Origin: JBBQVS01 sp963792705
GTDB taxonomy: Bacteria > Chloroflexota > Ktedonobacteria > Ktedonobacterales > Ktedonobacteraceae
Length of the DNA stretch: 64,000 bases
Direction: 5' to 3'
NCBI GenBank assembly: GCA_963792705.1
Contig: CAWBXD010000001.1
Location: forward strand, 310,001 to 374,000
Below, one piece after another: positions 25,870-34,379 of this stretch. The notes below the pieces were generated by a model that did not search any database, was not told the DNA's origin, and saw only the letters and a program-made list of their open reading frames with translations. The position numbers and the translations under genes are program-made. Each line of letters begins with the position of its first letter. The stretch's first letter is position 1.

Positions 25870-26652
25870 TTATTTGCGAAGTCCGGGAGTCTCATCCTTT
25901 TCTTCGTGGTGAACCTGTTGGAGCAATTCGTGCAATGCTTTGATCTGTGTACGAGTGGTCTCTTCGGCATCGTTTGCTGTGAAGATGATTGCCTGTACAC
26001 CTAGCGTAAGAAGTGTATACGCATCAGCTTCGTTCAAGCTGGCCTGTACGTTGATTAGAGCGGGGAAGCGTACCGCCTCGCGGACCGCGCGATACTGCAA
26101 CACTTCTTCAATGCTCAAATTACCTACGTTATTTGCCATACCAAAGTCGAGTAGGACACCCGCGATACCATCGAACGCGGTCAAGTTGCGAATGAAGAGC
26201 GGATACATGTCGCCTTGACGCATGGGAACCGTGACAACAACTTCGAGGTCTTTGACTTCGAGTGCCAGCAAACGAGCGGGAGCATCTAGCGGTAATACGA
26301 TATAGTGAACGCCAAGGTCCTTGAGTTGTGTAAGGCTGTCACGATCCAATTTTTCATAACCATTTGCGATATGTAAGCCTGTTACAACATTTTCGTTCAC
26401 TGATTTTGAAGAGTCTATTTCTTGTTTGAGTGTCTCAAGAAAACTGCTATCGCTGCCATTCCAGGTGAAGAGTAAGCCATCTGCCCCTGCTTTGAGAAGA
26501 GCTTCTGAACTGCCAGCAGTGATACTGGGTAACTCGACGACAAGCGCGGCTGCGCGAGGCTTAAACTCGCCTTTGTTTTTGCCTAGAAAGCCCATGCCAC
26601 CGCCGCTTTGAGCGCGACGGGCCTGCATGAACATATCGACTAACTTTGCCAT
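25870..26652 (-). CDS. TIM-barrel-like protein of unknown function
   Basis: A 260-residue protein with the strand pattern of a (beta/alpha)8 barrel: AAALVVELP, ADGLLFTW, HYIVLPLD, LEVVVTVP, GVLLDFGM, ALINVQAS, VQAIIFTA. A Gly-rich N-terminus (RAQSGGGMGFLGKNKG) precedes it. No catalytic signature is obvious. It resembles phosphate-binding barrels only in shape. It stands alone, with a 370-base gap upstream. Confidence 0.65.
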   Translation of the reverse strand: MAKLVDMFMQARRAQSGGGMGFLGKNKGEFKPRAAALVVELPSITAGSSEALLKAGADGLLFTWNGSDSSFLETLKQEIDSSKSVNENVVTGLHIANGYEKLDRDSLTQLKDLGVHYIVLPLDAPARLLALEVKDLEVVVTVPMRQGDMYPLFIRNLTAFDGIAGVLLDFGMANNVGNLSIEEVLQYRAVREAVRFPALINVQASLNEADAYTLLTLGVQAIIFTANDAEETTRTQIKALHELLQQVHHEEKDETPGLRK

Positions 26653-26923
26653 TCTGGTATTCTCCTTATGATAGCGCGAGTCGCGTGGAACATGTTTTTC
26701 GCGCTGATGTTCTCTCTTTATTGTATTGCGAGGTGAAAGTTATGAGTTTATTATATCACGCATCGTATACAGCATAACAGGGGAATAGTAAGCAAGGGCA
26801 GCCGCAAGATGATGCCTTTGAGCCTTTATGTATCAGTGCATATCTTTGTTCTGCTATCTAAGGGCAAGCACCCGTAAATCCTGCGAGGTATGTGACCTAT
26901 CCTACTCAATACTCCTACTTAAT

Positions 26924-26952
26924 TTGCCCCTTTTGCATGCATCACTTATAAT
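26924..26952 (+). promoter_or_regulatory. Promoter of the XerD-like gene
   Basis: TTGCCC at 26924-26929 and a perfect TATAAT at 26947-26952 are 17 bases apart. A TTGACA at about 26984 lies closer to the gene but without a good -10. The rest of 26653-27025 shows no gene. Confidence 0.65.
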
Positions 26953-27025
26953 AGCCTGGTTCCTAACTATATGGAATTGGGCATTGACAAATATTCTGTT
27001 AATGCGCTGATGGGAAGGGTATCTT

Positions 27026-27913
27026 ATGTTGCAAGCAACTATAGATGATTACATTGTTGCGCTATCCACAAAAGAGGATGAACGCGTAGGCACTAATATG
27101 AATACTGTTATGGCATATCGTAATGATTTGAGTCAACTCTGCCAGTATCTACAAGAGCAAGGGGTGGAGGATTGGTCACAAGTGAAGCGTGACCATATTG
27201 AACAATACCTTCATAAAATGCAAGAAGAGCATTTATATCGGCCAACAACAATTGCTCGCAGGTTAGCAGCATTTAAATCGTTTTTTCGTTTTCTGAGAAA
27301 AAAGGAACTCATAGAAGGCAACCCAGCCGAAGAGCTTGGTTCACCTCATATTCCTAAAGAACCGCCACAGATACTAAGTGCAGAACAGATTGACAGTTTG
27401 TTTCAGCAAGTAAATGTAAAAACCGTCGTAGGTCAGCGTGATCTTGCGATGTTACATATGCTTTATGCAACAGGAATGCGCGCATCTGAACTCGTATCAT
27501 TACATATAGATGATTTTGATCAAGAGCAGGCTACGGTAGTATGTCCTGGCCGTAACGCGCAGACACGTCAGGAGCGCACACTTCCCTTGCCACAATTTGT
27601 CGTCGATACGACAGTGCAATACCTTACGAGAGCACGCCCTCGATTGGCAAGGCATGCTCAGGAACAGGCATTGTTTCTCAACCATCATGGCGAACGTCTG
27701 ACACGTCAAGGATTTTGGTTAATAATCAAAGGCTACGCGCGGCAAGCCAAGATCAACGAGATCACACCGCATATGCTTCGCCATTCGTTTGCAATGCTGA
27801 TGATTAAAGGAGGGATGGAATTGCGTTCTGTACAAGAACTGCTTGGGCATACACACATTTCTACAATGCAGGTGTATAATCAAATGGCTCACGCGAAAAC
27901 ATACGAGAGGTAA
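27026..27913 (+). CDS. XerD-like tyrosine recombinase
   Basis: A 295-residue site-specific recombinase. The N-terminal SAM-like domain is followed by ATGMRASEL (first Arg, about residue 151), TPHMLRHSFA (His and Arg, about 246-250), LLGHTHIS and the nucleophile Tyr in MQVYNQ (about 282). The usual hairpin Lys of the GKG turn is replaced by Arg (PGRNAQTR), which is odd. Adjacent purine nucleoside phosphorylase recalls the xerD-drm-punA neighbourhood of Firmicutes, so chromosome dimer resolution is likely. No phage genes are nearby. Confidence 0.85.
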   Translation: MLQATIDDYIVALSTKEDERVGTNMNTVMAYRNDLSQLCQYLQEQGVEDWSQVKRDHIEQYLHKMQEEHLYRPTTIARRLAAFKSFFRFLRKKELIEGNPAEELGSPHIPKEPPQILSAEQIDSLFQQVNVKTVVGQRDLAMLHMLYATGMRASELVSLHIDDFDQEQATVVCPGRNAQTRQERTLPLPQFVVDTTVQYLTRARPRLARHAQEQALFLNHHGERLTRQGFWLIIKGYARQAKINEITPHMLRHSFAMLMIKGGMELRSVQELLGHTHISTMQVYNQMAHAKTYER

Positions 27914-27924
27914 ATCAGGTGTTT

Positions 27925-27996
27925 GTTGATACGGTCTTGATTGTTAATCCCTCGTCGAATTTTCGGCGAGGGATTAACAATCAAGACCGTATCAAC
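27925..27996. terminator. Perfect 30-bp inverted repeat between co-directional genes
   Basis: Arms 27925-27954 and 27967-27996 are exact complements around a 12-base loop. It has no T-run. It separates the recombinase gene from punA, so it may attenuate transcription between them. Confidence 0.75.
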
Positions 27997-28027
27997 TGAT
28001 GTTTTGGTATAGAGGGAGACATATACA

Positions 28028-28870
28028 ATGCTCTACGATAAGGTGTTAGAGGCAACGACCATGCTACGGTCGCATATGTCGGTGAAGCCAGTTGTGGCAC
28101 TCATTCTTGGGTCCGGTTTAGGGGAATTAGCTGACGAAATAGAAAACGCAGTTGTCATTCCTTACACAGACATTCCACATTTTGCCCATTCAACGGTGGT
28201 GGGACATGCTGGTCGTCTTGTATTAGGAATACTTGAGGGCGTATCTGTTGTGGCAATGCAGGGGCGTTTCCATTTCTATGAAGGCTATTCCCCACAAGAG
28301 GTGACATTTCCTGTACGGGTCATGCATATGCTTGGTGCGCGTGTGTTGCTTGCAAGCAATGCTGCTGGTGGTGTAAATCCTATCTATGCGACAGGCGACT
28401 TTATGCTCATTCGAGACCATATCTATTTGCCAGGATTGGCGGGGGCAAACCCGTTAATGGGTGTAAACGATGAACGTTTCGGCGAACGCTTCCCACCACT
28501 CGCAAAAGCTTACGATGCTGCACTACGCGACCTTGCTCTTTCTGTTGCTGAACGTTATCTTGAACTGACGCTGCGTCAAGGAGTCTATACAATGGTGGCA
28601 GGTCCGAGCTATGAGACGGGGGCTGAGTTGCGCTTTCTGCGGGCGGTAGGAACTGATGCGGTAGGAATGTCAACCGTGCCAGAGGTCGTTGTAGCGCGAC
28701 ATATGGGCATGCGTGTGCTTGGTATGAGCCTGATTACTAATACCGCGACAGGCGACGAGAGCGAAGAGGTCAACCACGAGGACGTACTCGCCGCCGGTGA
28801 TGCCGCTCGCCAGGGCTTTGCGGCACTGATGCGCGGTATCGTACATGAAGTGCCTAACTTGCTTTCTTGA
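28028..28870 (+). CDS. punA: Purine nucleoside phosphorylase (trimeric, 6-oxopurine type)
   Basis: A 280-residue enzyme that splits inosine or guanosine with phosphate in purine salvage. GSGLGELAD (phosphate loop), TVVGHAGRLVLG, QGRFHFYEGY, ASNAAGGVNP, GPSYETGAELRFLR, VGMSTVPE and ITNTATG all match the trimeric PNP family; the Asn in TNTATG is the 6-oxopurine-recognising residue. Its last 17 bases overlap the convergent gene at 28854. Confidence 0.92.
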   Translation: MLYDKVLEATTMLRSHMSVKPVVALILGSGLGELADEIENAVVIPYTDIPHFAHSTVVGHAGRLVLGILEGVSVVAMQGRFHFYEGYSPQEVTFPVRVMHMLGARVLLASNAAGGVNPIYATGDFMLIRDHIYLPGLAGANPLMGVNDERFGERFPPLAKAYDAALRDLALSVAERYLELTLRQGVYTMVAGPSYETGAELRFLRAVGTDAVGMSTVPEVVVARHMGMRVLGMSLITNTATGDESEEVNHEDVLAAGDAARQGFAALMRGIVHEVPNLLS

Positions 28871-29579
28871 CGCTGATGTTTCTCCATGTCCAATTGTAGT
28901 ACTGACCTGCCCAATCAACTAGGATGACCATATCATAATTACCGTCTTCAACGCTTGGCGAGACTGTATAGTGCCACGTGACGTTTCCTTGTGCGTCACT
29001 CCGTTGCACTTGGGAGGAAGCATTGTCGAAGGTAAGTCCTTCAACCTCCTTTGCACCATCTTTGGGAATTGTCGGTGCGATTGGGTTAATCAAGTTATCA
29101 GCGTTCTTTAAACTATCATGCGAAAAGCTTATCCCTTGATCGTCTGGTATCCGGTGAATTAGCCACATCTTAAAAGTAATACCTGCTGTACTAATACGCT
29201 TATTTGTACTGTTACACGTACCACCAGACGTATCGGTCGCGTGTACCAAAAGTGTGTAGGGATGGCTACCATCGGCTATTTCGGCGTCCGAAAACTGGTC
29301 TACAGCAGGGCAACCTACACGCGTGACTTGTACTACTGATGTCACGCTTGCGTTTGGGGTCTGTTGTGTTATAACCGTTGTTGGCGATGTTCCGTTTGGA
29401 CCCTTGTTGCCTTGTGAGGCCGTTTGCTTGGGCCGAGTAAATACACCTGTTGCGAAGCCTGTCATAAGACCGGAAAGGGCAAAGAGGACCAGAGCAAGGA
29501 TAACGACAACTGTTGAGCGATTGTTGCCCGTTGTTTTGAAGTTCGGATTTGGTTGTTGACGGGATGCTGCCTGTTGCAT
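28854..29579 (-). CDS. Membrane-anchored extracytoplasmic protein, unknown function
   Basis: A 241-residue protein with a basic N-terminus, one transmembrane helix (about 24-47) and an outer domain of beta-rich sequence with a Thr/Pro-rich stalk (GTSPTTVITQQTP). VDWAGQYYNWTWRNISV ends it and two Cys (GCPAVD, GGTCNS) could form a disulfide outside. It is probably anchored with its C-terminus outside. No family recognised. It overlaps punA by 17 bases, tail to tail. Confidence 0.7.
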   Translation of the reverse strand: MQQAASRQQPNPNFKTTGNNRSTVVVILALVLFALSGLMTGFATGVFTRPKQTASQGNKGPNGTSPTTVITQQTPNASVTSVVQVTRVGCPAVDQFSDAEIADGSHPYTLLVHATDTSGGTCNSTNKRISTAGITFKMWLIHRIPDDQGISFSHDSLKNADNLINPIAPTIPKDGAKEVEGLTFDNASSQVQRSDAQGNVTWHYTVSPSVEDGNYDMVILVDWAGQYYNWTWRNISVKKAS

Positions 29580-29731
29580 AGGATGTATTCACTCTTTTCT
29601 TGCTTGTTGCTCAATCACTTGCCGTAGTTGTTGCATTTGTGCTTCATCATATCATGTTCTCTTGCATGCTTCCTTGAAAATAAACGTTTCATAGCCCAAA
29701 TTGGTATTTTTCTAGGAAAGAAAGGCAAAAA

Positions 29732-29767
29732 AGAGACCGATCTATGTTCTGGGGGGAACAAGATCGG
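29732..29767 (-). terminator. Rho-independent terminator in a gene-free region
   Basis: Minus strand: CCGATCT-TGTTC, C-rich loop, GAACA-A-AGATCGG (one bulge), then TCTCTTTTTT. It implies a leftward transcript that starts upstream of 29770, where no protein gene is visible. Confidence 0.75.
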
Positions 29768-29905
29768 CGTACCTAGATAAGGGGTGTGTGGGGGAAGTCC
29801 TAGGCTCGGCATATTTAGAAGCGGCAAACAGCTAAGATGGCTCGATGGAGCTAGATGGAATGGTGCATGCCATAAGACATCGAGCCATCCTGCCGCTTTC
29901 CAACT
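29732..29905 (-). ncRNA. Candidate structured non-coding RNA with its own terminator
   Basis: On the minus strand a long stem (AAGCGGCA with TGCCGCTT, then ATGGCTCGATG with CATCGAGCCAT) spans 29819-29905. A second pairing CCTAG/CTAGG follows, and then a terminator hairpin CCGATCT..AGATCGG with T6 at 29732-29767. No convincing protein frame covers it. The stretch 29580-30099 is otherwise gene-free. The 5' end is not defined. Confidence 0.45.
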
Positions 29906-30099
29906 TCTTGTATGCTTCTCTATAAAGAGAAACGGTGATACCTGCTTTTTTGGGGCATACAACAATAAACTGCCAAGAAATTGTGGTCCTGTCACACAAA
30001 ACATTCGTAGTATATAATAATAGAGCAAAGAAATACATTGAACATATGTCAAATAAAAATAGACGAGCATCGGAAGGCTTCTGGTGAAAGGAAACTGTC

Positions 30100-30399
30100 A
30101 TGGGTGGACACTGGGTTGAACTTATCATTGTTGTGCTTGTTGGTTTAGCACTCTTTGGACCAAAGACGCTTCAGTCAATAGGGCGTAATGCTGGGCGTGG
30201 TATCGGGCAAGCAAAAGATATAAAAAATAAGGTCATGTCCGACTTACCTATGGAAGAAATACATAAGATATCTCAGAGCATTCCCACAAGCCCTCGGCAT
30301 GCAGTGCAATTACTGATGACTCCTGAGCAAAAAGAGCGTGTTAAAGCTTCAGAAGAACAGCAGAGCAAGCCAGTTCAACCAACTCCCGACAGCAAATAG
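30100..30399 (+). CDS. TatA/TatB-like twin-arginine translocase subunit
   Basis: A 99-residue protein with a short N-terminal membrane helix (about 5-22), the FGPKTL hinge and an amphipathic basic helix (LQSIGRNAGRGIGQAKDIKN), then a Pro/Gln tail. This is the TatA/TatB plan for export of folded proteins. TatC is not in the window. AAAGGA lies about nine bases before ATG 30100. Confidence 0.82.
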   Translation: MGGHWVELIIVVLVGLALFGPKTLQSIGRNAGRGIGQAKDIKNKVMSDLPMEEIHKISQSIPTSPRHAVQLLMTPEQKERVKASEEQQSKPVQPTPDSK

Positions 30400-30419
30400 T
30401 CTTTGACGCTTGCTTAATG

Positions 30420-30485
30420 TTTGAAGATAAGCATAGAGCAGAGGCAAGAACATGTTCTTGCCTCTGCTCTATGCTTATCTTCAAA
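30420..30485. terminator. Perfect 66-bp palindrome between convergent genes
   Basis: The strand equals its own complement from 30420 to 30485, centred on CATG at 30451-30454, with no spacer. As RNA it would form a 31-base-pair hairpin with a four-base loop. It lies between the tatA-like gene and the convergent membrane-protein gene. Confidence 0.85.
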
Positions 30486-30491
30486 TATCTT

Positions 30492-31514
30492 TTACTGTTC
30501 CTGTGGTAATGCTGGTGGGAACATAAGCCCTGAAAGAAGCCAGCTAATAATGCAGGTCACAACTATCGAACCAACAAGAAGATGTGTACTCCATACTGTT
30601 CCGTAAACTGCCCATACCACTAAAGTATAGGTGAGCAACCAAATGCCAGGTACGCTCGCTATGAAGAGGCGGAAGCGTTCTACGGACGCAAGCGATGGCT
30701 GAATAAAGTGGTAAGCAACATCAATCAGCAAACCAGCCGCCATACCTATTGGGATGACGATATAGTTATTTTGCATTGCTGCTAGAGGAATAGCACATAT
30801 GGTGAGCGAAAGCAGGAAGAAGCCAAAGAAGACGTGCCATCTACGAATAACATACATTGTTAGTCCTGCTAAAAACGCTCCCTGTAAGATGTATGTAACA
30901 ATCGCCAGCGTTTGCCCCGTTTGCTCTGTCTTCGGAGTATTAACGAGCCAGAACGTAGAGTATGGGCTTGCTGACTGTGAAATCAAGCTCCAGTAGGTTA
31001 GTAGCAACGCGAACGAAAGCAAGAGTAACGCTCGCGAGGAGCGTGCCTTGTTGACATAAAGGGCGTGAAATGGACCAACAACTACAAAGCCGAAGAACAG
31101 CATCAAAGCGATGTGAGTAGGAGAAAATGCAGCATCTATGTTTTGTTCAATGCCAAACATGAGGTGCCATGTCATATCACCCACACCACCAATAACGGAG
31201 CCGATAATACCGAGTACAGAAATTTCATAGCCAGCAGGAACGGTTTCGCGCCACGGTATACCCTTGAGGCGATTGATAAGCATTACACCAGGAAGGACAA
31301 ATGCGGTAGCTAATAAGCCCGAATACAATACACCATGCCAGGGAGTCCAAAAGGTTTCTAACCGAAAGTGATTATGCGCCCATGCATCCAGCGAGATACC
31401 AATCACGAGCCAGAAACATGCACCCAAAAAGCACCAGGAGAAAACTCGCGGCGAAATCTGTATTTGGCTCAACCGATGAGAAATAGAACGTGTCTCCGAA
31501 CTTGCTAAACTCAT
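30492..31514 (-). CDS. Polytopic membrane protein with conserved-looking His residues, unknown function
   Basis: A 340-residue protein with about nine transmembrane segments. His residues sit at helix ends in the first half: DAWAHNHF, FWTPWHG, GDMTWHLMFG and FSPTHIALM. Such a pattern is seen in metal- or heme-binding membrane proteins, but I cannot name a family, and metal binding is only an inference. It is converged on by the tatA-like gene across a 66-bp palindrome. Confidence 0.72.
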   Translation of the reverse strand: MSLASSETRSISHRLSQIQISPRVFSWCFLGACFWLVIGISLDAWAHNHFRLETFWTPWHGVLYSGLLATAFVLPGVMLINRLKGIPWRETVPAGYEISVLGIIGSVIGGVGDMTWHLMFGIEQNIDAAFSPTHIALMLFFGFVVVGPFHALYVNKARSSRALLLLSFALLLTYWSLISQSASPYSTFWLVNTPKTEQTGQTLAIVTYILQGAFLAGLTMYVIRRWHVFFGFFLLSLTICAIPLAAMQNNYIVIPIGMAAGLLIDVAYHFIQPSLASVERFRLFIASVPGIWLLTYTLVVWAVYGTVWSTHLLVGSIVVTCIISWLLSGLMFPPALPQEQ

Positions 31515-31565
31515 AAATATGTGTCCCTTCTTGCAACCGTGTTTGCTACTGGCTCTCTTGTTTTA

Positions 31566-32300
31566 TCAAGACATTGATTTCGTTGTCGCAACAATAAGAA
31601 ATTGTGGCACATATGCGTTCCTTGCATGTTCGATGCCATACTGCTGTACTACCGCTTTATCCAATTGTGGCTCTATTACTCTTTGTACCACACAGCCTGC
31701 CTCTATGACAAGATTGAGATAACTACTGAGCGGACGATGAAAGGTATAGGCATAGCCTGTCTTTATCGTATAGTCTTTTAGATACTCACGTACTTCAACA
31801 TAGCCTTTTTTGTTCCACTCATTCGCATCCTCTTCAAAGCAAGGATGCAAAATAGAGAAGATGAAGGTACCACTTTGTTTGAGCGATGCTATACAGTTAT
31901 GGATAGCAGTTTTGTAGTCAGGGATATCCATAAAGACCATGTTAGCGATCACAATGTCAAAAGTGTCTTTGTGCGAAGTGAATGTTGAGAGGTCTTGTTG
32001 TATATAGGTGATACCAAGCGGCTCACGCTGTTCTCGCTCAACTGAGTAGCGATACCAGGCCTCGGCTGGTTCTACACCTGTAACAATAGCATCTCGTTTC
32101 GCAAGCATACGGCAAAGATAGCCTTGCCCACATCCTGCGTCAAGAACGTTCTTTCCTGCGGCATCTTCCAAAAGCGCGAAAAGCGCACGATTTAAAAGAT
32201 GCTGACGTGCGAAATCGCCTTCGTCACCATGTCGCGTAGCGTCTTCTTTCGGAGCGTTTGCCCACCTTGAGATAACATCTTTGTTAGTGATATCAGTCAT
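31566..32300 (-). CDS. Class I SAM-dependent methyltransferase
   Basis: A 244-residue protein with NVLDAGCGQGYLCRML (motif I), VTGVEPAEAW, ITYIQQDLS and FDIVIANMVFMDIP. The region after it (TFIFSILHPCFEED) is typical of small-molecule methyltransferases. Substrate unknown. It lies ten bases downstream of another methyltransferase gene transcribed the same way. Confidence 0.82.
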   Translation of the reverse strand: MTDITNKDVISRWANAPKEDATRHGDEGDFARQHLLNRALFALLEDAAGKNVLDAGCGQGYLCRMLAKRDAIVTGVEPAEAWYRYSVEREQREPLGITYIQQDLSTFTSHKDTFDIVIANMVFMDIPDYKTAIHNCIASLKQSGTFIFSILHPCFEEDANEWNKKGYVEVREYLKDYTIKTGYAYTFHRPLSSYLNLVIEAGCVVQRVIEPQLDKAVVQQYGIEHARNAYVPQFLIVATTKSMS

Positions 32301-32309
32301 ACATGTACT

Positions 32310-33152
32310 CTATTCAGCACTGTTTATCTTCTCAGCAACGTAGTATCGCCATGTAACGCTATCACTATACAACGTATCAAAACGCTGATATGCTTTTTCA
32401 ACAATCTCGAGACGTGTTGCGTAGTCAAGACCAGGGAGGTACCTTAAACTCATTACTGGAATCTTTTGAAACTCGTACAGGTCCTGTGCTGTTCTTTCGA
32501 TGCGAGTGGTTTGTTCGTGAGAAATGAGAGTAAGCGATGATTGTGCAAGAGATGACTCAATTTCATCCAATGGACGCGCATCTGTACTATAACCAGAACT
32601 TCTTGGTCTGCGAAGTGGTAGTACGTATGCATATTCCTCTTGCGCTATCTGTAGCATTAGTTGTGTAAACCGATAGGAAAATCTGCTTTGCAATGTTTCT
32701 GATGTGTATACTCCGAAGTCGGGCAGGTCAAAAATAAACCTTCCCTGTGGTTTAAGAATGCTACATACACCATCTAGTGTTTCCTTGACTTTCATCTGCC
32801 AAAAAGCAGAATTGCATAGAATAATATCGACTGTTTTGGTAGGAAGAACCTGTTGTAAATTCTCTGCAGATGATTGAAGAAAACGAACCTCGTTGTTGAG
32901 AAATTTCTTTTTCGCTATGTCTAGCATAGCAGGTGAGCCATCTATGCCGACGATGGCTCCAGTATGGTTTAATTTAGCGAAAATTTGTGTTGTGACAATA
33001 CCTGTGCCACAAGCCAAATCGACGACAGTCATACCTTGCTGAACGTCTGCAACATCAACAAGCTTTTTTCCTATTTCTTGGTAAAGAGGGTAGGTTTGTG
33101 CGTACTGCTCGTAGAGTTGAGCATTGAAGGGGTCTAGCCACGTATCGTTCAT
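32310..33152 (-). CDS. Class I SAM-dependent methyltransferase
   Basis: A 280-residue protein with MTVVDLACGTGIVTTQIFAK (motif I), AIVGIDGSPAMLDIA, VRFLQSSAENL and VDIILCNSAFWQM. Substrate unknown. It follows ispF by 34 bases in the same direction, so ispD-ispF and the two methyltransferases may be one transcription unit. Confidence 0.82.
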   Translation of the reverse strand: MNDTWLDPFNAQLYEQYAQTYPLYQEIGKKLVDVADVQQGMTVVDLACGTGIVTTQIFAKLNHTGAIVGIDGSPAMLDIAKKKFLNNEVRFLQSSAENLQQVLPTKTVDIILCNSAFWQMKVKETLDGVCSILKPQGRFIFDLPDFGVYTSETLQSRFSYRFTQLMLQIAQEEYAYVLPLRRPRSSGYSTDARPLDEIESSLAQSSLTLISHEQTTRIERTAQDLYEFQKIPVMSLRYLPGLDYATRLEIVEKAYQRFDTLYSDSVTWRYYVAEKINSAE

Positions 33153-33186
33153 TCTCTTTCAACCCTTATTTTCGCTCCTACACCAC

Positions 33187-33663
33187 CTAATGTTCAATCA
33201 ACGCTACAGCGTAACACGCTATCCCCTCTTGGCGGCCAGCGAAGCCTAGTCCATCGGTGGTGGTAGCTTTGATGCTCACCTGCTCTTTAGTGAGGTGCAG
33301 GTGCTCAGCAATGTGTGTACGCATGGCAGCGATATGGGGAGCCATCTTGGGGCGTTCGGCAACGATGGTCATGTCAATATTACTGATGCTCCAATTGTCT
33401 TTCTGTAGCAAATCGTAGGTGTAGTCGAGGAAGACCGCACTGGGTTGATCTTTCCAACGTGGATCGGATGAGGGGAAGTGTGTGCCAATATCGCCCTGTG
33501 CAATTGCACCCAGTAAGGCATCGACAACGGCGTGAATAACTGCATCCGCATCGGAATGTCCCATCAGGCCATGTGTGTGAGGAATGAGTACGCCACCAAG
33601 AACGAGGGGGCGTCCCTCGACGAGGGTATGTACATCGTAGCCGTTACCAACACGTGTTGTCAT
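33187..33663 (-). CDS. ispF: 2-C-methyl-D-erythritol 2,4-cyclodiphosphate synthase
   Basis: A 158-residue enzyme of the MEP pathway that cyclises the product of ispE with loss of CMP. The zinc ligands are in GYDVH (Asp10, His12) and at His44 after GHSDADAVIHA. The end has TTDGLGFAGRQEGIACYA. It overlaps ispD by four bases, the usual ispD-ispF pairing. Confidence 0.95.
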   Translation of the reverse strand: MTTRVGNGYDVHTLVEGRPLVLGGVLIPHTHGLMGHSDADAVIHAVVDALLGAIAQGDIGTHFPSSDPRWKDQPSAVFLDYTYDLLQKDNWSISNIDMTIVAERPKMAPHIAAMRTHIAEHLHLTKEQVSIKATTTDGLGFAGRQEGIACYAVALIEH

Positions 33664-34379
33664 GATATTACCCCTTGTAAAAGTGCTTCAGCAATTACTA
33701 AGTCTTCTTGTGTCGTGATTTTGATGTTTGCATAGGAGCCTTGAAAAATAGCTACAGGATAACCTAGCCGCTCTATCAGTGCTGCGTCATCCGTGAAATC
33801 TTCCTGTGCGATTGCTTCATGATGTGCATGGTGAATAAGTGGAAACGAGAAAATTTGTGGTGTCTGAATCAGCCATAACTGCGAACGATCAAGTGTCGTA
33901 GAAATGATGTTGTCTTTCACCTGCTTGATGGTATCTTTTACGGGAACGGCTGCAACCGCGGCTTGATGTGCCTGAGCCGAGAGTAAGCCCTCTTGTAACA
34001 TGGTCGAAGTGATAAAAGGGCGTGCCGCATCGTGAACCATAACCCATTGACAGGGGGATGTTGCATTGCCTAATATATCTAAACCGATAGCTACAGAGTC
34101 TTGGCGGCGTCTGCCACCTGGGACGACCGCGACAACTTTATGCCAATCTTCCTGTTGAGACAGATGTAGTGTGTCTGCAAGACGTTCAGTGCTGGTTACA
34201 ATAACAATGGTATTTATGAGCGGTGATGCTTGAAAAACATCGACGGTACGTGCGAGTGTGATACGTCCCATCAATGGAGTCCACAGCTTATCACGTCCTA
34301 ACATACGGCGGCTTGAGCCTGCAGCAACGATGACGACCGAGGCTCTTTCAATCTCTGTTTGCATTAACGATCTACTCAC
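33660..34379 (-). CDS. ispD: 2-C-methyl-D-erythritol 4-phosphate cytidylyltransferase
   Basis: A 239-residue MEP-pathway enzyme that adds CMP to methylerythritol phosphate. VIVAAGSSRRMLGRDKLW is the CTP-binding loop, VPGGRRRQDSVAIGL and MVHDAARPFI are the other signatures, with DDAALIERLG near the end. It overlaps both neighbours by four bases. Confidence 0.94.
   Translation of the reverse strand: MSRSLMQTEIERASVVIVAAGSSRRMLGRDKLWTPLMGRITLARTVDVFQASPLINTIVIVTSTERLADTLHLSQQEDWHKVVAVVPGGRRRQDSVAIGLDILGNATSPCQWVMVHDAARPFITSTMLQEGLLSAQAHQAAVAAVPVKDTIKQVKDNIISTTLDRSQLWLIQTPQIFSFPLIHHAHHEAIAQEDFTDDAALIERLGYPVAIFQGSYANIKITTQEDLVIAEALLQGVIS

Noticed and set aside
27026..27913. Prophage or integrative element suggested by the tyrosine recombinase
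   Set aside because: No other phage or mobile genes, no attachment repeats, and the punA neighbour fits a chromosomal XerD.
29615..30070. Minus-strand open frame of 151 codons
   Set aside because: Composition is not protein-like, and it runs through the terminator and the structured region at 29732-29905.
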